Assembly: GCA_035486285.1 (NCBI GenBank)
Contig: DATHNF010000053.1
Span: 1 to 9,748 of the forward strand
Reading direction: 5' to 3'
DNA length: 9,748 nt
Origin: DATHNF01 sp035486285
GTDB lineage: Bacteria > Patescibacteriota > Saccharimonadia > Saccharimonadales > UBA4665
A program made the position numbers and the translations under genes. Each line of letters starts with the position of its first letter. The first letter of the stretch is position 1. Of the stretch, positions 1 through 5,423 are shown piece after piece. Under the pieces are notes generated by a model. It did not search any database and was not told where the DNA came from. It saw only the letters and a list, made by a program, of their open reading frames with translations.

Positions 1-47
1 GCCGCCCGGATGTCATCTGATAATTCTGTAATCGATAGTTCTGGCAC
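1..47 (-). CDS. atpA: ATP synthase F1 alpha subunit, first codons only (partial)
   Basis: Only the first 15 codons plus two bases of this gene are in the window; it continues past the left edge. Translation opens at GTG (47-45) and begins M-P-E-L-S-I-T-E-L. A clean Shine-Dalgarno (AAAGGA, 59-54) sits 6 nt upstream, which decides the start. The gene follows atpH by 14 bases, the standard place for the alpha subunit in F-type ATP synthase operons. Identity rests mainly on position; the visible peptide is too short to show the nucleotide-binding domain. Confidence 0.7.
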   Translation of the reverse strand, partial: MPELSITELSDDIRA

Positions 48-61
48 TAAAAATCCTTTCC

Positions 62-454
62 TTAAGCGGTTAACTGCTTGAATCTGTTTAATTTGGCTTC
101 AATACTGAGATCAAGTTGCCGGTTCGGCAAACTCAGCCGTACGCCGCCAATAATCGCCGGATCCTGCGCTTCAGTGACGGCTATCTGCTTGGCGTTAGGG
201 TAGAGTTTCTTTACCCGGCCCATGATGTCATGTTTGACGGCAGCCGTCAGCGGGTAGGCGCTGTAGGCCAGCACTTCGACGTAGCCAGCTTCAGCCCAGT
301 CAGCCTGGACATCGCGTAGTACGGAATCCAGCTCGTTAACCCGCCGTTCGCTTAGGAGATAAGCGGCAATTTCTTTGCTAAGTCGCATAGAAACACCACT
401 CTTCAGGGTTTTATCGGCGATAGCACCGGCAATTTTGGTACGAGGCTGTTTCAT
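62..454 (-). CDS. atpH: ATP synthase delta subunit, shortened
   Basis: Delta is the peripheral-stalk cap that ties the b dimer to the top of the F1 alpha3beta3 head. The C-terminal part is recognisable: residues 98-123 carry D-P-x-I-I-G-G-V-x-L and L-D-x-S-I-x-x-K-L, matching the family's 'GG...DgSv...L' end, and residues 27-70 fit the end of the N-terminal domain plus the linker. The protein has 130 residues against about 175-180 usually. By comparison with the E. coli protein from memory, roughly the first 50 residues (helices 1-4 of the six-helix N-terminal bundle) are missing. The start is fixed by an ATGA overlap with the atpF stop (451-454), so the shortness is not a misplaced start, and translation is probably coupled to atpF. 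The 14-base gap to atpA holds that gene's Shine-Dalgarno. Confidence 0.85.
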   Translation of the reverse strand: MKQPRTKIAGAIADKTLKSGVSMRLSKEIAAYLLSERRVNELDSVLRDVQADWAEAGYVEVLAYSAYPLTAAVKHDIMGRVKKLYPNAKQIAVTEAQDPAIIGGVRLSLPNRQLDLSIEAKLNRFKQLTA

Positions 455-987
455 GCCGTTTGCCGCTCCTTGAGAGCTCGCTCAATCAAGGCGGCGTCCT
501 TCTTGGCGTCAACTTTCTCATCAATAACAGCTTCTGTAACATCAGAAATTAAGCCTACCAGCTCGCCCTCCAGCTGCTTGCGTGCACGGGCCGTGTCCTG
601 GACTAGCCGCGACTCGGCCTCTTTTAGGATACCGGCGGCTTTGTCGCGCGCCTTATCTTCGGCTTCGTGAATAGCCTGACGGCCGGAATCCTGGGCACTG
701 CTAATAATGGCGTCGGCTTCTTGGCGGGCTTTGTGCAATTCTTTTTCCACCTTCTTATCCAGCTCGATTTGTTCATTCTTGAGCTGTTCGGCCAACTTGA
801 CGCTATGCTCAATTGTTTCACGGCGCCGCCTCATCACATCCAGGATCGGTCCGAAGGCATAGCGACGCAACACCAGGTATGCCAGCACGAATGTAATGAG
901 CTGGATCAGGAAGGCTTGGCCGCTAAAGCCAAGCGCGCCAATCCCCGTCGAACTTGCTCCAAAATGTGTCAACAGTACTATATTCAT
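451..987 (-). CDS. atpF: ATP synthase Fo b subunit
   Basis: This is the peripheral-stalk b subunit, a membrane anchor plus a long dimerising helix. Residues 22-41 form one transmembrane helix. It is followed by R-R-Y-A-F-G-P-I-L-D (the family's 'y.pi...l..R' junction) and by about 110 residues of charged, alanine-rich helix with coiled-coil character. Length (178 residues) is a little above the E. coli protein (156). The start is uncertain. ATG at 987 gives the usual short N-terminus, but its only GGAG is 15 nt away; an in-frame TTG at 1008 would add seven residues and has no Shine-Dalgarno. A 12-codon ORF ending 4 nt before the ATG may feed ribosomes to it. The stop overlaps the atpH start (ATGA). 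Confidence 0.9.
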   Translation of the reverse strand: MNIVLLTHFGASSTGIGALGFSGQAFLIQLITFVLAYLVLRRYAFGPILDVMRRRRETIEHSVKLAEQLKNEQIELDKKVEKELHKARQEADAIISSAQDSGRQAIHEAEDKARDKAAGILKEAESRLVQDTARARKQLEGELVGLISDVTEAVIDEKVDAKKDAALIERALKERQTA

Positions 988-991
988 AGCG

Positions 992-1030
992 CTACGCGTT
1001 GGCTCCAAGTTGTATTAAGATCTGTGTCAT
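992..1030 (-). other. possible 12-codon leader ORF before atpF
   Basis: In the atpE-atpF gap an ATG at 1030 opens a 12-codon frame ending in TAG at 994-992, leaving only 4 nt before the atpF ATG. An AGG lies 4 nt upstream of this ATG, closer than ideal. It could act by translational coupling, since atpF itself lacks a well-spaced Shine-Dalgarno. It is short enough to be chance. Confidence 0.25.
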
Positions 1031-1045
1031 ATATCCTATAATCTC

Positions 1046-1279
1046 TTACTTCGCAAAGATAAATACTGATGCAAAGGCCAGCAAGCCAAAAAGCTCTACA
1101 ATGGCCACGAAGATCAATGCCTGGCCAAGTAGGAACTTGGAAGCCGACGGGTTACGGCCGGCAGCCTGTAAATAATTACCGCCGACCAGGCCAATACCAA
1201 TACCTGGCCCAATAAAACCGCCGCCGATCATCAGACCCTTGGCGATGACTGTTGTGTTAACTGCGTCTGCTAGTATCAT
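1046..1279 (-). CDS. atpE: ATP synthase Fo c subunit, proton type
   Basis: This is the proteolipid that forms the rotating membrane ring. The 77 residues make a helical hairpin: TM1 about 10-36 with the glycine ladder G-P-G-I-G-I-G, a polar loop R42-N43-P44, and TM2 about 50-74 with the ion-carrying carboxylate E62 in A-I-V-E-L-F-G. Sodium-binding rings have Q in the glycine ladder and S-T after the glutamate; here the matching positions are I29 and L-F, so proton coupling is expected. ATG 1279 is the only sensible start because an in-frame TAA lies just upstream. AAGGAG (1298-1293) lies 13 nt before it, a long spacing, inside an A-rich unstructured leader. Confidence 0.97.
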   Translation of the reverse strand: MILADAVNTTVIAKGLMIGGGFIGPGIGIGLVGGNYLQAAGRNPSASKFLLGQALIFVAIVELFGLLAFASVFIFAK

Positions 1280-1340
1280 AACTGTTATTTAGCTCCTTAT
1301 TCTTATCTTATTATCTGCTATTACTCTAATCGCACAAAAA
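1280..1340 (-). promoter_or_regulatory. A-rich leader and Shine-Dalgarno of atpE
   Basis: The 61 bases between atpB and atpE are A/T-rich on the coding strand, with iterated AATAAG-like units and no visible hairpin, ending in AAGGAG (1298-1293). This resembles the unstructured translational enhancer in front of E. coli atpE, which serves the high copy number of c in the ring. A GATAAT hexamer in it could be an internal -10, but the candidate -35 (TTGTGC, 16 bp upstream) is poor. Confidence 0.45.
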
Positions 1341-2192
1341 CTACCCACTGATAGCCTCCCCATGTGTTACCTCTATTGTTTCAGGAAGCGTATCTTCGGT
1401 CAAGTCGTCGCTATGGTCATTGGCGCCATTAACGGCAACTGCCAGGTACATAACCGCCAAAATTGTGAAAATATAAGCCTGTAGGGCGTCGACTGCAACC
1501 TCGAGTAGTGTAAACGGCAGGGCAGTCAGGGGCGCGGCGATATGACCTAAGTAGGAAAAAACGGCGATAAGAATTTCACCAATAGTGACATTCAAGAAAA
1601 GTCGCAGGCTCAAACTGATCACCCGGGTGAGATCAGTCAGCATTTCCAAAATGCCCACTAAGAGGAATATGGGGTTAAGCGGGTTACCAACAAAGAAATG
1701 CTTAATATAGTGCACCGGGCCACCGGATTCACGGACTGAGGCCACATAGACGAGCAGCATAGTGACGAGCCCCAACGCCAATGTGCCGTCTAGGTCACCA
1801 GTAAAAGGCCGCAGTAGCGGCAGACTACCAGCTTTAAAGCCTTCACCAACTATTGGCAATAGTCCAAGCCAGTTGTTCAGCAGGATAAAGAAGAACAAGG
1901 TTACGAAATACGGCACGTACTTCCGGCCAATCTTCTCATCATCAAAGGCCCCCTCAACGAGATCGGTGATAAAACTAACGGCCACTTCGACATACTGCAC
2001 CACGCCACCTTTTGGCTTAATAGTAACTTGATGGGCCACCCAGATCAGAAAAGCACCTATAGCCACAATACAGATCCAACCGTAGAGTATCGAATTAGTG
2101 ATCGTCAACCCACCGAGTTGCCAAACAGCACCAGGAGCAATGTGCACCGTTGGGCCACTGTCCGCGACCAAGCTTAATACGTTAGCGATCAT
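1341..2192 (-). CDS. atpB: ATP synthase Fo a subunit
   Basis: Subunit a is the stator channel that passes protons to and from the c ring. The decisive motif is L-S-L-R-L-F-L-N at residues 194-201, with R197 as the essential arginine of the rotor-stator interface; E206 follows, and L-Q-A-Y-I-F-T-I-L (237-245) is the conserved last transmembrane helix. There are five to six hydrophobic helices, and 283 residues is normal. The start is an ATG overlapping the stop of the atpI-like gene (ATGA, 2189-2192), with AAGGAC (2206-2201) 8 nt upstream. The acidic tail after residue 255 (S-D-D-L-T-E-D) is probably disordered and cytoplasmic. Confidence 0.97.
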   Translation of the reverse strand: MIANVLSLVADSGPTVHIAPGAVWQLGGLTITNSILYGWICIVAIGAFLIWVAHQVTIKPKGGVVQYVEVAVSFITDLVEGAFDDEKIGRKYVPYFVTLFFFILLNNWLGLLPIVGEGFKAGSLPLLRPFTGDLDGTLALGLVTMLLVYVASVRESGGPVHYIKHFFVGNPLNPIFLLVGILEMLTDLTRVISLSLRLFLNVTIGEILIAVFSYLGHIAAPLTALPFTLLEVAVDALQAYIFTILAVMYLAVAVNGANDHSDDLTEDTLPETIEVTHGEAISG

Positions 2193-2509
2193 GAGCGAGC
2201 GTCCTTATGTTGGGGTGGAGACAGGGGGGCAATAAGCCGTAATTGGCGCCAGACAACGAAACCCATACCGGCCATTGCCAAAGCAAAACCCATAATTGTT
2301 AGAACCGGCAGGGTATGCAGCTTTTTGTCTAATTCAAAACCACCAACAATCGGTATAAGCACTACGAGAGCGAGTTGCCAGCTCATACTAAGTGTGGCGA
2401 CAAGCAGTCCGGCAAACGGGTTATTTCCGGTAGGTGCCCCACCACTATTCACGTGAGATTGTCCCGTGCTAGGCGAGGGCGTCTTAATGGGCGCAGTCGT
2501 CTGTTTCAT
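2189..2509 (-). CDS. atpI: AtpI/AtpZ-like ATP synthase accessory membrane protein
   Basis: This is a small two-helix membrane protein at the head of the ATP synthase operon. AtpI/AtpZ-type proteins are implicated in c-ring assembly and ion (Mg2+/Ca2+) handling. The 106 residues have a disordered Ser/Pro/Gly N-terminus (1-33), TM1 about 41-59, then G-G-F-E-L-D-K-K-L-x-T-x-P, which matches the family's 'G..lD..lgt.P' turn, and TM2 about 67-88. ATG 2509 is preferred; TTG 2518 would add three residues but lies inside the -10 element TGTTATACT (2526-2518). The likely transcription start is only about 2 nt before the ATG, so translation is probably nearly leaderless. The symbol is by family and position. 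Confidence 0.75.
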   Translation of the reverse strand: MKQTTAPIKTPSPSTGQSHVNSGGAPTGNNPFAGLLVATLSMSWQLALVVLIPIVGGFELDKKLHTLPVLTIMGFALAMAGMGFVVWRQLRLIAPLSPPQHKDARS

Positions 2510-2517
2510 TCCTCTCA

Positions 2518-2547
2518 AGTATAACAGATGTGATGTATCTCACGCAA
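2518..2547 (-). promoter_or_regulatory. extended -10 promoter of the ATP synthase operon
   Basis: On the minus strand, TGTTATACT (2526-2518) is an extended -10 element (TG-n-TATACT). A weak -35, TTGCGT (2547-2542), lies 18 bp upstream. Predicted start is about 2511, next to the ATG at 2509. Confidence 0.65.
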
Positions 2548-2587
2548 CTCATACGACATATTTACTGCAAGAAGCTATATTTTGGAT

Positions 2588-3106
2588 TTATTTTTCGATG
2601 TGAGGAACGTTTGATATGGCGTATTTCTGCCCGGCAAGCGTGCAGTATAGTACGCTGGAAGGAATTTTCGTGTCAGGTGCAATTCGTTGCAGATACTGGC
2701 CGCCGGAAACGTTACCGCCAAGCTTACAACTATCGCGCGGTAGTATCTGCAGAATAGGTATCGGAAGCTCAGTAGCGCCATATACCGATCCTGATAAAGC
2801 GCCCGCTAGACACATGAGACCAAACCGGTAGCGTCGGGCTTTTTTGGCAATACGCTCGTGCCGCTTTGTCGCTGCTGGTGACCGCGCCAGATTAAAAGTT
2901 TCATCAAAACGTGATCCTTCGGGACCGAGCAGCCGTTTGTCAACTACCTCCAGGCCTTCTAGTAACTCATCCTCACGCGCTATTTGCTGCGTGCTCTCGC
3001 CAGTAAGCGCAAATGGTGGCTCTTGCCAATAATAATACGCGTCGGCCGCAACCGTAGCGGAGCCAAGTACATCAACCGGTGTTAGCACGGCAGCTGGCAC
3101 AGCCAC
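2588..3106 (-). CDS. unrecognised bitopic membrane protein
   Basis: I do not recognise this protein. From GTG 3106 it has 172 residues. Residues 37-75 are charged and helical; 80-94 are very basic (T-K-R-H-E-R-I-A-K-K-A-R-R-Y-R); 95-122 are mainly apolar and could form one membrane helix; the remaining 50 residues hold two cysteines (C127, C155). By the positive-inside rule the N-terminus would be cytoplasmic and the Cys-containing tail outside. The frame stays open upstream to ATG 3268 (226 residues), but that stretch overlaps in another frame a 32-codon ORF with a far better ribosome site, and A-A-G-A-G-G 9 nt before GTG 3106 supports the shorter form. A frameshift joining the two ORFs cannot be excluded. 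Whether this is a gene at all is moderately sure. Confidence 0.5.
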   Translation of the reverse strand: MAVPAAVLTPVDVLGSATVAADAYYYWQEPPFALTGESTQQIAREDELLEGLEVVDKRLLGPEGSRFDETFNLARSPAATKRHERIAKKARRYRFGLMCLAGALSGSVYGATELPIPILQILPRDSCKLGGNVSGGQYLQRIAPDTKIPSSVLYCTLAGQKYAISNVPHIEK

Positions 3107-3119
3107 CTTAGCCTGCCTC

Positions 3120-3218
3120 TTAACTATACATCCGCTCGCGCACTTCCGGAGTGAAGGCCACCTCGTCTTCGCGTACCGACTCTCGTGCATCAAGCCATCT
3201 TTCAATTCGTCGCGCCAT
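3120..3218 (-). CDS. small 32-residue charged peptide, first ORF of a two-gene unit
   Basis: ATG 3218 with TAGGAG (3231-3226) 7 nt upstream is the best Shine-Dalgarno in this part of the window. The 32 residues begin M-A-R-R-I-E-R-W-L-D and are rich in Arg and Glu. The TAA (3122-3120) lies 13 nt before GTG 3106 of the next ORF, which is in another reading frame. It may be a real small protein, a leader peptide coupling translation of the membrane protein, or the true N-terminus of that protein separated by a frameshift. No family is recognised. Confidence 0.5.
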   Translation of the reverse strand: MARRIERWLDARESVREDEVAFTPEVRERMYS

Positions 3219-3250
3219 AGTACTGCTCCTACACCTACGTTATGGTAGCC

Positions 3251-3279
3251 ATAATACACTTCTTGCAAAGAGCAACCAA
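3251..3279 (-). promoter_or_regulatory. promoter of the small-ORF/membrane-protein unit
   Basis: On the minus strand TTGGTT (3279-3274), 17 bp, TATTAT (3256-3251). Start predicted near 3244, giving a leader of about 26 nt that contains the AGGAG site. Unlike most units here, this one would have a conventional leader. Confidence 0.5.
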
Positions 3280-3325
3280 AAGCACTTTGGAGTTCTGGCC
3301 TCCGCTTCTGCTTTACAAAGTATAG

Positions 3326-3334
3326 TGCTATGAT
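3326..3334 (+). promoter_or_regulatory. extended -10 element of the glutaredoxin-like gene
   Basis: TGCTATGAT (TG-C-TATGAT) is followed by exactly 6 nt and then ATG 3341, so transcription would be expected to start at the A of the AUG (leaderless). There is no Shine-Dalgarno and no good -35 at 17 bp. Confidence 0.6.
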
Positions 3335-3340
3335 AGAAAC

Positions 3341-3592
3341 ATGAGCGATTCACCTGTTATTGTCTACAGTGCCAGCTGGTGCGCCTTTTGTCACGCCGCT
3401 ATGGAATATCTTGATAAGCTAGGCGTCAAATACACTGATAAGGACGTCGAGAAAGACCCGGCCGCGGCCGTGGAAGCCACCGACAAATCCCAGCAACGCG
3501 GCATCCCCGTAATTGACATCGCCGGCACGATTATTGTCGGCTTTGACCGGCCCAAGATTGACGCCGCCCTCAAAACCCACCATTTAACCTAA
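3341..3592 (+). CDS. glutaredoxin-like thiol-disulfide oxidoreductase
   Basis: A single thioredoxin-fold domain of 83 residues, the usual length for a small glutaredoxin. The N-terminal beta strand V-I-V-Y-S leads to the redox motif W13-C14-A15-F16-C17, followed by the first helix. Residues 54-58 (G-I-P-V-I) hold the cis-proline P56, and I-V-G-F-D (65-69) is the family's 'i.Gfd' strand. A dithiol C-x-x-C site argues for reduction of protein disulfides or mixed disulfides in the cytoplasm; the partner reductant cannot be told. It is first in its transcript, divergent from the small-ORF unit, and convergent with the next gene, whose stop lies 2 nt away. It could equally be named NrdH-like or mycoredoxin-like. 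Confidence 0.9.
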   Translation: MSDSPVIVYSASWCAFCHAAMEYLDKLGVKYTDKDVEKDPAAAVEATDKSQQRGIPVIDIAGTIIVGFDRPKIDAALKTHHLT

Positions 3593-3594
3593 CA

Positions 3595-3888
3595 TTAAGA
3601 CTGGGGCTTAGGTCTTTCGGCAGGGTGCTGTCTTAAGAAATCCTCAACAGCCCTGCCATCCCAAAGTCTGCCCGCAGCTTCAGCTATCTCTTGGCGGCGC
3701 GCCTCGTCCAATGCTTCGCCTTTTGCAGGTTCTTGGCCAGGCAGCCCCAGATCTCTCCTTGGCCCTGCGCCAAAACCTACCGGTCTGGCGGAAGGTTTAA
3801 AACTTGGCTCTCCTTCGTACCGCGATTCGCCGGCACTATACCTATCAATGGACTCATCCCGGCCTAATTCCATACCGCTGATATTCAT
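3595..3888 (-). CDS. small protein of unknown function, mostly disordered
   Basis: I do not recognise it. The 97 residues have a Gly/Pro/Arg/Glu/Ser-rich first half (low complexity, probably disordered) and a short helical stretch at about 58-85 (E-A-L-D-E-A-R-R-Q-E-I-A-E-A) with W75. No membrane segment, cysteine or known motif is seen. The ATG at 3888 has AAAGG only 1 nt away, too close to act as a Shine-Dalgarno, but TGCTACCGT-N6-ATG fits the leaderless pattern seen elsewhere here. Its 3' end is 2 nt from the glutaredoxin-like gene, and it diverges from the CobO-like gene across 34 nt, a gap that fits a real gene. Confidence 0.6.
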   Translation of the reverse strand: MNISGMELGRDESIDRYSAGESRYEGEPSFKPSARPVGFGAGPRRDLGLPGQEPAKGEALDEARRQEIAEAAGRLWDGRAVEDFLRQHPAERPKPQS

Positions 3889-3894
3889 ACCTTT

Positions 3895-3903
3895 ACGGTA
3901 GCA
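3895..3903 (-). promoter_or_regulatory. weak extended -10 element of the 97-residue gene
   Basis: Minus strand TG-C-TACCGT (3903-3895), 6 nt before ATG 3888. Only T, A and the final T of the hexamer match consensus. It overlaps the start region of the divergent plus-strand gene, where TAAACT (3909-3914) lies 8 nt before ATG 3923. Confidence 0.3.
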
Positions 3904-3922
3904 TACTGTAAACTGAAACTAC

Positions 3923-4492
3923 ATGGCGTTTGAGGATTTCCAGACTAAGGATTCAGTGGTAGTTGTCTACACTGGCGAAGGCAAGGGTAAGACAACAGCT
4001 TCGCTGGGGCTTATGACGCGGGCGCTCGGTAACCGCTGGAAAGTAGCGTTTATCCAGTTGATTAAATACTGGGGAGTGAGCGAACATGTTTTTATCCGTG
4101 ATATTCAGCCGCTATTTAGGGATCAATTGTATTTTTATAAGGGTGGCAAAGGATTTTACCAAGCTGGCGAGCTGAGCGAGCAACACATCACCGAGGAGCA
4201 GCACCAGCAAGCTGCCGAGGCGACCTATCAAGAAGCCCTGAAATGCGTTTCTAGCGGCAAGTACGACCTGGTAATCTGCGACGAGATAAACAACGCCGTC
4301 CACGATGGCTTATTGAGCGAGAAGCAACTGGAAAAACTCATTACCAGCCGCAGCGCCCAAACCAGCCTCTGCTTGACCGGCCGCGATTTCCCCCCGGCAC
4401 TACTCAAATATGTCGACATCGCCACCGACATGCGCAAGATCAAACACCACTTCGACGACAAATTCCTGGCCAACAAAGGCATCGATTTTTAG
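3923..4492 (+). CDS. CobO/BtuR-family corrinoid adenosyltransferase-like P-loop protein
   Basis: The family transfers the adenosyl group of ATP to Co(I) of corrinoids. The variant P-loop T-G-E-G-K-G-K-T-T (17-25) is diagnostic. V-A-F-I-Q-L-I-K-Y-W (41-50) matches the family's 'v.fiQfiKG.w'; D-L-V-I-C-D-E-I-N-N-A (115-125) is the Walker B-like strand; L-T-G-R-D-F-P-P-A-L (151-160) and M-R-K-I-K-H-H-F-D (170-178) with G-I-D-F at the end match the conserved 'TGR..P..L...D..TeM..iKHpf' and 'GIEf' segments. Length (189) is normal. No other cobalamin gene is in the window. The ATG has no Shine-Dalgarno; TAAACT 8 nt upstream suggests a near-leaderless start. Its TAG overlaps the stop of the convergent deaminase-like gene by 4 bp. 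Family is sure; corrinoid function here is inferred. Confidence 0.85.
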   Translation: MAFEDFQTKDSVVVVYTGEGKGKTTASLGLMTRALGNRWKVAFIQLIKYWGVSEHVFIRDIQPLFRDQLYFYKGGKGFYQAGELSEQHITEEQHQQAAEATYQEALKCVSSGKYDLVICDEINNAVHDGLLSEKQLEKLITSRSAQTSLCLTGRDFPPALLKYVDIATDMRKIKHHFDDKFLANKGIDF

Positions 4493-5289
4493 GCAGCTCG
4501 CTCGAATCCCAGGTGTCGGCTCATAACCTGCAGCTTGAGCTTGCGGCGGGCAGTTTCTTTGGCCGCGCCGTTGCAGGTAGTGCCGCCGATATTTTCTCTT
4601 CTGACTTGGCGTAGATACAGATCTTTTCTATACGCCCACTCCGACGCTATGTAGTCCCGCTCTTCGGCGTCTTCAAAGCCATCTCCCGCGCGATACTGTT
4701 CATAACGCCGCTCGTATTGATCATATGACTGCAGCTGGTATTTCTTGCCTTCGGCAGCCGATGCGGTTGTCAGTATGGGCGTGTACTGATCAACAAGAGC
4801 ACTGGCTCTCAGCGCGCTCCCGCAATCTTCACAGGGGTGCAGGGTAGCCGACGAAACTCCAGTCACCGCCTTTATTCTGTCTCGGTTAATAGTAGCGGCA
4901 ACGACCAGAGCGCCTATCCATTTGAAGCCCTCCTCTTCAGCCCGGATTAAGATGTCCATCTCCGCACAAACCTTCGACACCTCGACGTCATACGGCTCAC
5001 TGTCTTCCTCGCGTAGCTTGGCCTTGTAGTTACCAGACGTATAGACGGCGCGGCGCGACCGACCGGGCGCGGGATCGTAGGCAACTGCTGACGCACCGAC
5101 CCAAAAGCCCCGATATGATTTTGCCAGCGTGACCGCTCCTTGGCGGCTTCTCATAAAGAGCTCAGGGATAGAGCCGATAGTATCCGCGTGCGGGTCTAAT
5201 CTCCTAAAGTCGAACGGTCCCTGTTCGACGCTTTGTATATCTGTTATAAAATGCTCTTCAGCGTCCTGCGACAAATCCTCAACATGCAT
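4489..5289 (-). CDS. cytidine deaminase-fold protein with a C-terminal extension
   Basis: The middle of this 266-residue protein carries the zinc-deaminase signature: C108-A109-E110 (zinc ligand and proton-shuttling glutamate) and P152-C153-E-D-C156 (two further zinc cysteines). Between them lies A-L-V-V-A-A-T (127-133), the expected beta strand. V-Y-T-S-G-N-Y (82-88) is placed like the 'ytG.N.E' substrate segment of cytidine deaminases, and F-W-V-G-A-S-A-V-A (62-70) like their first strand. All metal residues are present, so hydrolytic deamination is plausible. Typical tetrameric Cdd is about 130 residues; this has about 55 extra at the N-terminus and about 95 at the C-terminus (Tyr/Glu/Arg-rich, helical), of unknown role. 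ATG 5289 lacks a Shine-Dalgarno but sits 10 nt after a good -10. The substrate (free nucleoside, nucleotide, nucleic acid) cannot be told. Confidence 0.7.
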   Translation of the reverse strand: MHVEDLSQDAEEHFITDIQSVEQGPFDFRRLDPHADTIGSIPELFMRSRQGAVTLAKSYRGFWVGASAVAYDPAPGRSRRAVYTSGNYKAKLREEDSEPYDVEVSKVCAEMDILIRAEEEGFKWIGALVVAATINRDRIKAVTGVSSATLHPCEDCGSALRASALVDQYTPILTTASAAEGKKYQLQSYDQYERRYEQYRAGDGFEDAEERDYIASEWAYRKDLYLRQVRRENIGGTTCNGAAKETARRKLKLQVMSRHLGFERAA

Positions 5290-5299
5290 GGTGAGCTAT

Positions 5300-5327
5300 A
5301 TTTTAAACTTATTTTACTGTTTTTCAA
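5300..5327 (-). promoter_or_regulatory. promoter of the deaminase-like gene
   Basis: Minus strand TTGAAA (5327-5322), 16 bp, TAAAAT (5305-5300); each hexamer matches consensus at five of six positions. Start expected near 5293, about 4 nt before ATG 5289. Confidence 0.65.
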
Positions 5328-5408
5328 GATATACGATTGTCAGACACGGTCTTACGGCTATACCGGCGGCAGATAATTCGGTCCGGGCAAGAGCCTGTCT
5401 GTATGGTT

Positions 5409-5417
5409 TGGTAGAAT
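5409..5417 (+). promoter_or_regulatory. extended -10 element of the P-loop kinase gene
   Basis: TGGTAGAAT (TG-G-TAGAAT) followed by exactly 6 nt and ATG 5424: the leaderless arrangement again. A second possible promoter, TTGTCA (5337-5342)-N16-TATACC (5359-5364), would give a leader of about 50 nt. Confidence 0.6.
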
Positions 5418-5423
5418 GAAACC

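Noticed and set aside
667..1041. 124-residue plus-strand frame antisense to atpF
   Set aside because: The minus-strand b subunit explains the region; the plus-strand frame comes from the complement of its coiled coil.
3107..3268. N-terminal extension of the membrane protein back to ATG 3268
   Set aside because: ATG 3268 has no ribosome site and lies at or before the predicted transcription start (about 3244), and the stretch overlaps a better-supported small ORF in another frame.
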